Positions 25,471 to 32,642 of a stretch of 32,642 nucleotides of DNA are shown here, piece by piece. Numbering within the stretch: position 1 is the stretch's first letter; each line of letters begins with the position of its first letter. Source of the DNA: Promethearchaeota archaeon (GTDB taxonomy: Archaea; Asgardarchaeota; Lokiarchaeia; Sigynarchaeales; SOKP01). The stretch is from assembly GCA_014730295.1 (NCBI GenBank), contig WJIN01000159.1, positions 1 through 32,642 on the forward strand, in the 5' to 3' direction. Made by a program: the position numbers and the translations under genes. The notes below the pieces were generated by a model. It searched no databases, was not told the DNA's origin, and was given only the letters and a program-made list of their open reading frames with translations.

Positions 25471-26274
25471 ATGAAAGTATTTGTTTGTATTAAACAAGTT
25501 CCGGGAGTTTCAGAGGTCAAAATAGATCCGGAAACCAACACGTTAATCAGGGAAGGGATTCCAAGTATTATAAATCCGATGGATAAGAATGCCGTTGAAT
25601 TAGCTTTAGAATTAAAAAATAAATATGGAGCAGATACGATTGGAATTAGTATGGGCCCACCTCAAGCAGAAGAGGCGCTCAGAGAAGCTTTAGCCATGGG
25701 ATTAGATGAGGCATACTTGTTAACTGATAGAGCTTTTGCGGGTGCTGATACATTAGCCACATCCCATACATTATATCTTGGAATCAGTACATTGTTAGAA
25801 AAATTTAAGGAACGGGATAACTATTTAGTCATATGTGGTACTCAAGCTATTGATGGAGACACCGCCCAAGTCGGTCCAGAACTCGCAGAAGAGTTAGGAA
25901 TCCCTCAAATTACATATGTTCAAAAATTTGAATTGCAAGATGAGAAAGTAATCGTTGAACGAGCTTTTCGAGGAGAAGAGATTGTGGTAATTGAGACGAA
26001 ATTACCGGTACTTATTTCTGTTTTAAAAGATGTAAATGAACCAAGATATCCAACTTTAGAGGGAATTGTTAATTCCTACGAAAAGGAGGTTAAGTATCTT
26101 ACTCATGAAGATTTAAATGCAAAAAAACAAAATATTGGACTTAATGGCTCGCAAACAGAAGTATGGAGAATATTTATTCCAAAGCGAAAGGGTGAACATC
26201 TAATTCTTGAAGGTTCAATTGAAGAAAGAGTAAATCAATTATGCGAAAAATTAAGGGAAGATAAACTAATCTAA
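25471..26274 (+). CDS. etfB: Electron transfer flavoprotein subunit beta
   Basis: A 267-residue EtfB: MKVFVCIKQVPGVSEVKID, IINPMDKNAVELALELK, the nucleotide-binding segment FAGADTLATSHTLY and CGTQAIDGDTAQVGPELAE. In bifurcating ETFs this subunit binds a second FAD in place of AMP; the residues that decide this cannot be judged safely by eye. A GAGGTGA ribosome-binding site lies at the stop of the acyl-CoA dehydrogenase. Co-transcribed with etfA 14 nt downstream. Confidence 0.95.
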   Translation: MKVFVCIKQVPGVSEVKIDPETNTLIREGIPSIINPMDKNAVELALELKNKYGADTIGISMGPPQAEEALREALAMGLDEAYLLTDRAFAGADTLATSHTLYLGISTLLEKFKERDNYLVICGTQAIDGDTAQVGPELAEELGIPQITYVQKFELQDEKVIVERAFRGEEIVVIETKLPVLISVLKDVNEPRYPTLEGIVNSYEKEVKYLTHEDLNAKKQNIGLNGSQTEVWRIFIPKRKGEHLILEGSIEERVNQLCEKLREDKLI

Positions 26275-26288
26275 GGAGGGTAAAACAA

Positions 26289-27488
26289 ATGAGTATAATA
26301 ATAGATAGTGAATTATGTACAGGATGCGGGGCTTGCGTTGACAATTGTCCTTATGGAGGGATGGATGTCAAGAATAATGTGGCATGCATTACGGGAGAAT
26401 GTACGTTGTGTGGTGCTTGTGTGGATGTGTGTCCCGTAGAGGCAATCACGATCGAAAAGGAAGAATTTAAAGTTCCGAAAATGGATCTTTCCAAGTATAA
26501 AGGTGTTATGGTGATTGGGGAGCATTTCAGAAATGAGATTCAAAATGTAGTGTATCAGCTTTTAGGAAAGGGACGAAGCTTAGCAGCTAAATTAGGGGTC
26601 AAAGTCTCTGTTGTCCTTTTAGGTTCAGAGCTGGATGATAAGTTAGAGGAATTAGGGCAATTTGGCGCAGATGAGGTTATTTACGTTAAATCACCCATTT
26701 TAAAAGATTATTATTCGGATCTATATGTGAACACATTAACAGAAATAGTACAAGAGAAAAAACCCGAAATAGTTCTAATAGGAGCTACACCCACTGGAAG
26801 GGATTTTGCTCCACGACTTTCAAAGCGGTTGTATGCGGGATGTACAGCGGATTGCACTGGATTGGATATTGAAGAGGAGACCGGAAATCTTCTCCAGACG
26901 AGACCCACATTCGGGGGAAATATTATGGCAACCATTAGAACCCCCACAAGTAGACCACAAATGAGTACCGTCCGCCCGGGAATATTTGATCCCATTGAAA
27001 AAATTGATAAAAAACCAGAAATCACCATAATTGAGAAAGAAATTGATGAAGAAGATTCAGTGACAAAGATTCTAAAAATAATTGATAAAGAAAAAGCGGG
27101 AATCAATCTTGAGGAAGCAGAAATAATTGTATCGGGAGGACGTGGTGTTGGTGGGAAGGAAAATTTTAAAATCATCGAAGAATTAGCGGACGCACTTGGA
27201 GGCGAAGTTGCAGGATCGAGAGTAACAGTCGAATTAGAATGGATTGACCACGATCGCCAAGTAGGACAGACGGGAAAAACTGTATCCCCGAAATTATATA
27301 TCGCATGTGGAATTTCTGGCGCCATTCAACATTTAGTTGGAATGGAAAATTCAGATATCATCGTGGCCATTAATAAAGATCCCAACGCTTCCATATTTGA
27401 TGTAGCTCATTATGGTATCGTGGACGATTTGCATAAAGTTGTTCCTGCTCTTACCGAAGAGATTAAACGAAGAAAAGCAGGAAAATAA
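26289..27488 (+). CDS. etfA: Electron transfer flavoprotein subunit alpha with N-terminal 2x[4Fe-4S] ferredoxin domain
   Basis: A 399-residue EtfA. Residues 1-60 are a ferredoxin domain with two complete cluster motifs (C10, C13, C16, C20 and C38, C41, C44, C48, each CxxCxxCxxxCP). The EtfA core follows (VMVIGEHFRNEIQNVVYQLL, IGATPTGRDFAPRLS), then the FAD domain with VSGGRGVGG, VGQTGKTVSPKLYIACGISG and INKDPNASIF. The same domain fusion is known in CarE of the bifurcating caffeyl-CoA reductase of Acetobacterium woodii. The ferredoxin domain suggests exchange of electrons with free ferredoxin or another iron-sulfur protein. A strong GGAGGG precedes the ATG, and a T-rich stretch follows the stop. 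Confidence 0.95.
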   Translation: MSIIIDSELCTGCGACVDNCPYGGMDVKNNVACITGECTLCGACVDVCPVEAITIEKEEFKVPKMDLSKYKGVMVIGEHFRNEIQNVVYQLLGKGRSLAAKLGVKVSVVLLGSELDDKLEELGQFGADEVIYVKSPILKDYYSDLYVNTLTEIVQEKKPEIVLIGATPTGRDFAPRLSKRLYAGCTADCTGLDIEEETGNLLQTRPTFGGNIMATIRTPTSRPQMSTVRPGIFDPIEKIDKKPEITIIEKEIDEEDSVTKILKIIDKEKAGINLEEAEIIVSGGRGVGGKENFKIIEELADALGGEVAGSRVTVELEWIDHDRQVGQTGKTVSPKLYIACGISGAIQHLVGMENSDIIVAINKDPNASIFDVAHYGIVDDLHKVVPALTEEIKRRKAGK

Positions 27489-27670
27489 TCTTTTTCATTT
27501 TTCACTATTTTTTCGCCAAAATAGAAATTTACTTCTATTGTATTCTATAAAAAATGAAATATGATAAGGATTTAGTTTTCTGAATTAGATTACTCAGTTA
27601 AGAAGAGTTGTATTATCTATGAAGACTTTTTTTATTTATTATTATTTAGATTGAAATATTATTAACACTC

Positions 27671-27713
27671 TATTAGAATATATTTAAAAGTGTAATAGAA
27701 ATAAATTCTAATA
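27671..27713. repeat. 9-bp inverted repeat upstream of the RDD gene
   Basis: TATTAGAAT (27671-27679) and ATTCTAATA (27705-27713) are perfect inverted copies 25 nt apart, inside the 297-nt spacer after etfA. The arms are AT-only except one base pair, so chance is possible. Nothing else is seen in this spacer except AT-rich sequence and TTTAAAAATATATAG before the next gene. Confidence 0.3.
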
Positions 27714-27785
27714 ATCATCATAACAAAAGATTTAAAAATATATAGATACAAAAAATATTTATATAGATATGGAGAATTGATTATT

Positions 27786-28604
27786 TTGAATCAACCCAAA
27801 TTTTGTCCAAAATGTGGAACTGAGACAAAATCTAAAGCTTCTACGTGTCTTAACTGCGGATTTGATTTTAATTTAAAGAGTAAAAGTAAAAAAGAAGAAA
27901 AGATTACATCCACAGCACAAGAAGAAGTTTCAAAACAAGAAGAATACCCCTTTAGTAATGTTACAACGAGAGTTCAAGCGTATATTTTAGATTTTCTGAT
28001 TCTGAGTATCTTATTCATATTTTTTGAATATTTATTTTCTACCACTCGATACACTTTTAGTTTTCCATCGGGTGGTGAAATTATAATTGAAGTTCTTATT
28101 GGCATTTTTTTTGGATTAACCAGTTTTCTTTATTTTTTCGGCTTTGAATATTATAATAATGGAAAAACCTTAGGAAAAAGAGTAATGCATATAAAAACTG
28201 TCAAAATAAATGGTAATAATGGAAATTTGAAGGATCATCTTCTCAATAATGTTTCAAAGGTGATAATTTTTATCCCATTATCAGGAATACCATTTATAAG
28301 AGATATATTTTCTAATAATCTTCTTCTAAGAATTGCTTCGATATATTTCTTATTCCCTTATGTGATCTATCTACTCTTTCCTTTATTAATTATAGTTGAT
28401 TTAATTGGGGGAGGATTAATGAAATCGCAAGATGTCAATAAAAATTATCTCCGCGCATTACAGAAAATTTCGAAGATGAACGTAATAAGAGAAGATAAAA
28501 ATAACAACTTCTTTTCAATATTTTTCCTTTTAGGTTTAACATGGATTATAATTAAAGGAATATTCGCACTGGATAAATTAGGTTTATTGTTTTATGGAGT
28601 TTAG
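27786..28604 (+). CDS. Zinc-ribbon plus RDD-domain membrane protein
   Basis: About 272 residues. An N-terminal zinc ribbon (KFCPKCGTE...TCLNCGF, two CxxC pairs) is joined by a charged linker to an RDD domain: TTRVQAYILDFLIL in the first membrane helix, and GKTLGKRVMHIKTVKING after the second. Four or five hydrophobic segments follow. RDD proteins are poorly understood membrane proteins, some linked to ion transport. No ATG is available; TTG at 27786 is preferred because GGAG at 27771-27774 stands 11 nt before it, while TTG at 27777 is only 2 nt away. The next gene, 17 nt downstream, also pairs membrane helices with a zinc ribbon, so the two probably work together. Confidence 0.7.
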   Translation: MNQPKFCPKCGTETKSKASTCLNCGFDFNLKSKSKKEEKITSTAQEEVSKQEEYPFSNVTTRVQAYILDFLILSILFIFFEYLFSTTRYTFSFPSGGEIIIEVLIGIFFGLTSFLYFFGFEYYNNGKTLGKRVMHIKTVKINGNNGNLKDHLLNNVSKVIIFIPLSGIPFIRDIFSNNLLLRIASIYFLFPYVIYLLFPLLIIVDLIGGGLMKSQDVNKNYLRALQKISKMNVIREDKNNNFFSIFFLLGLTWIIIKGIFALDKLGLLFYGV

Positions 28605-28621
28605 TGGAGTGATAATTATAG

Positions 28622-29239
28622 ATGTCTACTAATGAAGATATTGGATATAAAATTCGCAAATATGTGTTAGATCTTTTCATTATTTTTCTTCTCCTACCAA
28701 GCAATATCTGTTTTGGCGAAAACTATAGATTTGTATTTTCTTGGGGATATGGACTCACAATTTCTTTATTAGATCTATCAACTGGACCGATAATAACTTT
28801 TATTCTTGAATTCTATACATATCTGATAGTATTTTGTTTTATATTGATGATGATATTAATGGTTTTAGCAAGCTACTTTATAAAACACCAGCAAATTAAA
28901 GTCGCCTATTCATTTCGATTAATTGAATATTGGGTAATCCTTATGTTTGTTTCAATCTGGATCTTCATTTTCAATATAATGGAATTTATAATCTACAGAG
29001 AATTATTTGGTGCTTATATCTTTTTGCCCATTTTATTCATATTTCTTTTTCTAAAAACAATATTAGGGATAAGGTTGGGATTGAGATTAACAAAAGAGAA
29101 ATTGAATGAAATGCCTTCCCAAAATGCAGAAAATGCGCAAGAATTAGAAACCAAGTTTTGTAGTCACTGTGGTAAAAAAATTAAAAATGATGCCGAATTT
29201 TGTGAATATTGTGGAGGAAAGCAAGAATACACTCTTTAA
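28622..29239 (+). CDS. Membrane protein with C-terminal zinc ribbon
   Basis: A 205-residue protein with four predicted membrane helices (about 14-26, 50-85, 95-120 and 128-150) and a cytosolic C-terminal zinc ribbon, FCSHCGKKIKNDAEFCEYCG (two CxxC pairs). A clear GGAGTGAT ribosome-binding site precedes the ATG. It follows the RDD gene by 17 nt and mirrors its layout with the ribbon at the other end. No functional family recognised. Confidence 0.75.
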   Translation: MSTNEDIGYKIRKYVLDLFIIFLLLPSNICFGENYRFVFSWGYGLTISLLDLSTGPIITFILEFYTYLIVFCFILMMILMVLASYFIKHQQIKVAYSFRLIEYWVILMFVSIWIFIFNIMEFIIYRELFGAYIFLPILFIFLFLKTILGIRLGLRLTKEKLNEMPSQNAENAQELETKFCSHCGKKIKNDAEFCEYCGGKQEYTL

Positions 29240-29445
29240 ATTACCCAAAGTAAAAATTTTATACCTTAATGTTTCTTATATAACTTTTTCATTATATTGA
29301 GTTAATATCTAATATTCTAAAATAATGGAAATTTTTAAAATTGAAACAAATTAAAGAAAATTTTAAAGATCACTACTCTAATAATTCACATAATTTAATT
29401 ATTGACGTATATAATTTCCAGAAATGAAATGAATATTACGAAATA

Positions 29446-30192
29446 TTACAGTTTAGAGTTTTTAATGAGTAATATGTGAATCGTTCCAAGGACAAAAAAC
29501 CACACAAATAATCCCATTATATATGTCCATTCCCATACTCTCGAGAAGGCAAATTCGGGTCCTGTAGAGAGAATTAATTCTACAATTCCTTTTCCTTGGA
29601 GTAAATGGGGGATAAATGAGAGGGAAAAGACGAGCGCGCTAAATGGGACGAGGATTGTTATTATTCCAATTCCATATGGCCATCTCTCATCGAATATAAG
29701 AGCTAAATTAAAAAAAAAGACCATAAAGGACGACCCTAAGAAAAAAAACATCGCGGTGAAAGCATGGATAAAAGGACTTCCTTTCAGATCAAAAAGCGCA
29801 ACTCCAATGATTCCACCTAAACACAGTAGACTAAAAATAAAACCTATTGAGAGCAGAGAATTAATTTTTAACGAGGACGAGAGCAGATCCTTTATCAAAC
29901 CTAAGATAAAGAGCGTGCTAAATAGAGCGGTAACGAATAAGCCTATAGAAAAAACTACGTTGGAAAAATTGGAAAACTCTCCCGAATTGGTAGTTATTCC
30001 ACCTAAATTGCTTACCCAATGAGACAAGATAGTGAATGGTTCGATAGAATAAAATAAGAAAGAACAAATCAAAATAGTTGAGACACCGCTGACCATTGAA
30101 AGTATTCCGAAATACCCATAATCAATTTTTTCGTAGATAAAATTCAGCCTATTACTCATATTTTGTAAAAATTCCTTGAGTTTCTTTATCAT
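29446..30192 (-). CDS. Multi-pass membrane protein, DUF998-like
   Basis: A 248-residue protein with about six transmembrane helices and short loops. The loop after the first helix (SHWVSNLGGITTNSGEFSNF) and the following helix VVFSIGLFVTALFSTLF resemble the DUF998/Frag1-like group, where LSxLG and a polar residue pattern are conserved. The short N-terminus is cytosolic. Function unknown. The ATG has no ribosome-binding site. Convergent with the zinc-ribbon membrane gene, and alone on its strand. Confidence 0.7.
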   Translation of the reverse strand: MIKKLKEFLQNMSNRLNFIYEKIDYGYFGILSMVSGVSTILICSFLFYSIEPFTILSHWVSNLGGITTNSGEFSNFSNVVFSIGLFVTALFSTLFILGLIKDLLSSSLKINSLLSIGFIFSLLCLGGIIGVALFDLKGSPFIHAFTAMFFFLGSSFMVFFFNLALIFDERWPYGIGIITILVPFSALVFSLSFIPHLLQGKGIVELILSTGPEFAFSRVWEWTYIMGLFVWFFVLGTIHILLIKNSKL

Positions 30193-30336
30193 ATGAGATA
30201 CCCGAATAAATGATTGTTTAAAATATTCATTTTAAATTACTCTTCTCTTAAAGTGACAAACATAGAGATAGTGATGTTTTAATCAGCTGAATTGTAAAAA
30301 AATAGAAAATGAAAAAGATAAATCTGATTTTGTTGC

Positions 30337-31128
30337 CTATACCTTATCCAATCTTCCACCGTTTATACCGATAATCTCACCATTCATAAACCAAGCACCA
30401 TCGCTACACAAGAAGAGGATTACTCGGGATACATATTCAGGCTCTCCAATACCCAATGGAATCCTTCCCGAATAATATTTCCGCCATTTCCCGTCTTGTT
30501 TTGATAATAATTCTCCAAGAATTGGTGTTTCGATCAAGGTTGGCATTATCGCATGAGTTTTAACATTATATCTAATAAGCTCTAATCCTGCCGTTTTGAC
30601 CATACCCAGCATCCCAGATTTGGCCGCCGAATAATTTAATTGCCCAATATTCCCTTCAGCTGCTTGGCTCGAGATGGTTATTATTCTTCGGTCGGGATAA
30701 TCTGCGATTTCATCTTTAGGGTTTGATTTACATATATCAATCCATCGTGATACACATGGTTGCATGGATAGAAAAAACCCCTTAAGATGCGTATCTATCA
30801 CGGCGTCCCAGCGCTCCTCTGGTAGTTTATGGATCATTCCATCTTGTAATATTCCCGCAGAGTGGATAAGGAAATCTACAGGACCATAGGTGTCGAAGGT
30901 TTTTTGAATTGCTTGATCCACCGCATCTTTATCCCTTACGTCCCCTTCAATGAACATAATCTCTCCGCCAGCTTCCTTAACCTCTGATTCAACACGCGTT
31001 CCATTCTCTCCATCGAAATCATATATGGTTACTTTTGCACCCTCTTCAGCAAAATCCTTAGCAGTTTGTTCTCCGAGTCCAGAAGCGCCTCCAGTAATGA
31101 ACACGACTTTATCATTAAATCTTTCCAC
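30337..31128 (-). CDS. SDR-family dehydrogenase, 3-hydroxyacyl-CoA/3-oxoacyl reductase-like
   Basis: A classical short-chain dehydrogenase of 263 residues counted from GTG at 31128, chosen because GAGGT lies 8 nt before it; the upstream GTG at 31143 precedes that site. The cofactor loop TGGASGLG is followed by an Asp at the end of strand 2 (TIYDFDG), which favours NAD(H). HSAGI is the NNAG-type motif, and the catalytic Ser (ITISSQAAEG), Tyr and Lys (NYSAAKSG) are present. The C-terminus reads NGEIIGINGG. A roughly 20-residue charged insertion (ICKSNPKDEIADYPDRR) precedes the serine strand. With the MaoC hydratase it could oxidise 3-hydroxyacyl-CoA, but SDR substrates are hard to predict. Confidence 0.88.
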   Translation of the reverse strand: MERFNDKVVFITGGASGLGEQTAKDFAEEGAKVTIYDFDGENGTRVESEVKEAGGEIMFIEGDVRDKDAVDQAIQKTFDTYGPVDFLIHSAGILQDGMIHKLPEERWDAVIDTHLKGFFLSMQPCVSRWIDICKSNPKDEIADYPDRRIITISSQAAEGNIGQLNYSAAKSGMLGMVKTAGLELIRYNVKTHAIMPTLIETPILGELLSKQDGKWRKYYSGRIPLGIGEPEYVSRVILFLCSDGAWFMNGEIIGINGGRLDKV

Positions 31129-31246
31129 TTTTATCGACCTCACATCATATCTTTTTATTATTATGTTATTATTCTTCTTAACACATAAATATTTTCAAAA
31201 ATAGAGAATAATTGATATGATGCAAGTTATTGATATAGTTTAAAAT

Positions 31247-31277
31247 ATAGATGGCAATCGCTCATACAACCATCTAT
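31247..31277. repeat. 8-bp hairpin with 15-nt loop
   Basis: ATAGATGG (31247-31254) and CCATCTAT (31270-31277) are perfect inverted copies. A TTTAAAATA element lies directly upstream on the plus strand, so the hairpin could open a transcript. Confidence 0.45.
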
Positions 31278-31305
31278 GATAAAATGAGAAAGAAAAAAGA
31301 AAAAA

Positions 31306-31399
31306 AGTAATGGAATGCTTGAAATGTAGTTATTAGCACGGTACAATTTATTAGTGGAGGAATAAATTAATTATGGCTAAAAACAAACATTCCATTACT
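31306..31399 (+). repeat. 12-bp inverted repeat enclosing an 8-bp hairpin with a Shine-Dalgarno loop
   Basis: AGTAATGGAATG (31306-31317) is the exact reverse complement of CATTCCATTACT (31388-31399). Inside, AATTTATT (31345-31352) and AATAAATT (31361-31368) pair around the loop AGTGGAGG. An ATG follows at 31373. The nesting and the exposed GGAGG suggest a structured leader or small RNA. Confidence 0.5.
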
Positions 31400-31444
31400 A
31401 CTGTCGAAAAAAAATTTTTTCTATTTTATAATATATATTTTTAG
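31373..31444 (+). CDS. Possible 23-codon ORF or gene remnant
   Basis: Starts MAKNKHSITTVEKK and becomes aromatic and AT-driven (FFLFYNIYF) before TAG. A good GGAGGA stands 11 nt before the ATG. The stretch GAGGAATAAATT followed by ATGGC is shared with the start region of the histone-fold gene at 4523. It could be a leader peptide or the head of a lost gene. Confidence 0.25.
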   Translation: MAKNKHSITTVEKKFFLFYNIYF

Positions 31445-31751
31445 ACTAATAAATCTTCCTCTTAAAAATATGCCCGCTGTGTTTAAGCGTTTCTTTAAAA
31501 GTATTGCTAAGATATAGTTTTGTTAGCATTCTTATTAGATTTGTATCACACTTTCTTAAGATAATAATATAGAAAGAAAGAGCTCATAGATTTAATTCAA
31601 AATAAAATTCGATCTTCGAGTAAATATGAAAAAAATGTATTAATTCTCAAAATATCAACCAAATCGTTCAATTAAACCAAAAAATATAAGTTTTGGTGAA
31701 ATGAAAAATAGAATTTTTTAAGATCGTGGTATGAACAATATTAAGAGATAA

Positions 31752-31952
31752 TTAGTAAAAGGGCAATCTCTTGCGAAAGGACACTTGAGATTTTATTTGG
31801 GCTGAGATAATGTACCGATTATGGTTTTTAAGTTTTATTGCTCTCTTTATAAGAAGATTAAATGATCTTTTTATGAAAGTCTTAAGTTCATCCTCGATCC
31901 GTGGCTTGACGCAAAATTTTGAAATCAGAATGGAAAAAGAAATTTTATCCAA
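31752..31952 (-). pseudogene. Possible degenerate histone-fold-like ORF
   Basis: A 66-codon minus-strand frame with only a TTG start and no ribosome-binding site. The part RIEDELKTFIKRSFNLLIKR followed by AIKLKNHNRYIISAQI has the length and helix-loop pattern of a histone fold (compare AVKLAKHAGRKTIKAEDI in archaeal histones), but the conserved RKT is lost. A 7-bp hairpin (AAGAGAT/ATCTCTT) sits at its 3' end. It may be a decayed histone copy or chance. Confidence 0.25.
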
Positions 31953-31956
31953 GTGA

Positions 31957-32118
31957 TTAGCGAACTATTTGATATAGATCCAAAAGAGGGTCGTAATACG
32001 CTGGGTTCAAATATGTTTTGATATCCTGAAATAACCCGGATTTCTTTTCTTTTTTCTGAAGGGCTAAAAACAACAAACATTTTTGTAATTGATTTGATTC
32101 TAAACCTATTTCTCCCAT
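31957..32118 (-). CDS. 53-residue hypothetical protein (small ORF)
   Basis: Encodes 53 residues starting MGEIGLESNQLQKCLLFLAL and ending YYDPLLDLYQIVR. The ribosome-binding site GGAAGGTGA, 6 nt before the ATG, is among the strongest in the window, which argues for a real gene. The protein is helical and amphipathic with no metal motif or signal peptide. Function unknown. Confidence 0.55.
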   Translation of the reverse strand: MGEIGLESNQLQKCLLFLALQKKEKKSGLFQDIKTYLNPAYYDPLLDLYQIVR

Positions 32119-32311
32119 CTATTTCACCTTCCTATAGTAAGATCATTACGGCTGAACTTGATCAGTCCAGTTGATTTTAGTATATAGAGAAAAAAGGTTT
32201 CATCTGAAGAACCAAATAGAGAGGGAATATCCTATCATAATTGAGAAAAAATGTGAGAACTCCGATCTCATCTACTTGAACGAAAGTGAATAAAAAAAAT
32301 GAATAAGGGGT

Positions 32312-32476
32312 TTAATGGGTGAGGCGGTATTCGACATAGCCCGAGATAAAGGCTTTTTTGTCCGACTCTTGGGGCTTTTGGCATAATAAACTGAATCCGT
32401 CCACCATCTCGAGAATTTGCTCCGCCTCCTTCCCTAAATCCTCTTTTAAGTCTGCGGAATTACGTGCTGAGATCAT
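32312..32476 (-). CDS. 54-residue helical hypothetical protein (small ORF)
   Basis: Encodes 54 residues, MISARNSADLKEDLGKEAEQ at the start and KKAFISGYVEYRLTH at the end, with one cysteine. The region has distinctly higher GC than its surroundings, as expected of coding sequence. A TATA-like TTTAAATA lies 22-29 nt before the ATG (32498-32505), so the mRNA is probably leaderless. No family recognised. Confidence 0.55.
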   Translation of the reverse strand: MISARNSADLKEDLGKEAEQILEMVDGFSLLCQKPQESDKKAFISGYVEYRLTH

Positions 32477-32497
32477 ATAAACCCTAATTGGCGAGGG

Positions 32498-32505
32498 TAT
32501 TTAAA
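32498..32505 (-). promoter_or_regulatory. TATA box for the 54-residue protein
   Basis: TTTAAATA on the minus strand is centred about 26 nt upstream of the ATG, the spacing expected when transcription starts at the start codon. Confidence 0.5.
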
Positions 32506-32642
32506 CAAAAAGAGCCTTAGATCGTATTATTTTTCATCCTATACAGGGTTAAATATAATATTAAGCCTAAATCAATTTCTCGGTTCAATAAAAGAATATA
32601 TATTTATTCTACTCTCATATATTGCCGAGTCTATATAAAGCG

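Larger units (their letters stand above)
31129..31956. other. Gene-poor 828-nt region with structured repeats
   Basis: No well-supported gene. The left end contains the SDR promoter region (AAAATATTTATG on the minus strand near 31187-31198). It also holds an 8-bp hairpin (31247-31277), nested inverted repeats with a ribosome-binding site (31306-31399), a 23-codon ORF, and a minus-strand ORF at 31752-31952, all listed separately. The remainder, about 31445-31740, is AT-rich without recognisable content. Confidence 0.4.

Noticed and set aside
26711..27325. 204-codon open frame antisense to etfA
   Set aside because: EtfA is unambiguous on the other strand; the antisense product is a serine/proline-rich shadow with no motif.
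1..32642. tRNA, rRNA, CRISPR array or intact insertion sequence
   Set aside because: I looked for T-loop patterns such as GGTTCGAATCC, regularly spaced direct repeats and transposase motifs and saw none. The GGTTCAAAT-like matches near 20468 and 32004 lack any cloverleaf context, and the latter is inside a small gene.

Overview
The window looks archaeal: AT-rich, with a two-AAA-domain Cdc48/VCP-type ATPase, an Alba chromatin protein, a short histone-fold protein, an archaeal/ER-type signal peptidase, TATA-like boxes upstream of several genes, and GAGGTGA or GGAGG ribosome-binding sites. The mix of archaeal information proteins with a bacterial-style acyl-CoA toolkit (acyl-CoA dehydrogenase, ETF, B12 acyl-CoA mutase, PrpE-type ligase), plus many zinc-ribbon membrane proteins, fits an Asgard (Promethearchaeota/Lokiarchaeia-like) anaerobe. 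That assignment is inference; there is no rRNA, tRNA, CRISPR array or intact insertion sequence to settle it.

Layout. 1-5610 holds the 3' part of a methylene-tetrahydromethanopterin dehydrogenase gene, the Cdc48-like ATPase, two unrecognised genes, a histone-fold protein, a very small exported peptide gene and Alba. 5849-10167 (minus) holds signal peptidase, a membrane-anchored M28 peptidase, a DUF35/thiolase pair and a glycine-zipper membrane protein. 10378-12984 is a SIR2-TPR protein. 13046-23630 is an acyl-CoA region: MaoC hydratase, PrpE-type propionyl-CoA synthetase, cob(I)alamin adenosyltransferase, a two-subunit CoA-transferase-like enzyme, MeaB-type GTPase, and the small and large subunits of a B12 acyl-CoA mutase, followed by a metallo-beta-lactamase-fold hydrolase. 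A relic formed from two broken genes lies at 18273-19314. 24302-27488 is an acyl-CoA dehydrogenase/EtfB/EtfA operon whose EtfA carries two [4Fe-4S] clusters. 27786-31128 holds membrane proteins and an SDR dehydrogenase. 31129-32642 is gene-poor, with structured inverted repeats and two small minus-strand genes.

How the genes fit together. Acyl-CoA activation (PrpE type), dehydrogenation with electron transfer (ACAD/EtfAB), hydration (MaoC), oxidation (SDR) and thiolysis (thiolase/DUF35) would make a short-chain acyl-CoA oxidation or reduction route. The adenosyltransferase, MeaB-like GTPase and split mutase form a B12-dependent branch.

Most notable points. (1) The prpE-type gene is split by exactly 37 nt inside the invariant YWQTETGWP motif. 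The insert can form a bulge-helix-bulge-like structure whose expected cut sites restore the motif and reading frame, so it is a candidate archaeal mRNA intron. (2) The acyl-CoA mutase lacks the tyrosine, arginine and histidine typical of methylmalonyl-CoA mutase. (3) The CoA-transferase-like B subunit lacks the catalytic glutamate. (4) Several genes shorter than 60 codons are supported by start signals or by composition.
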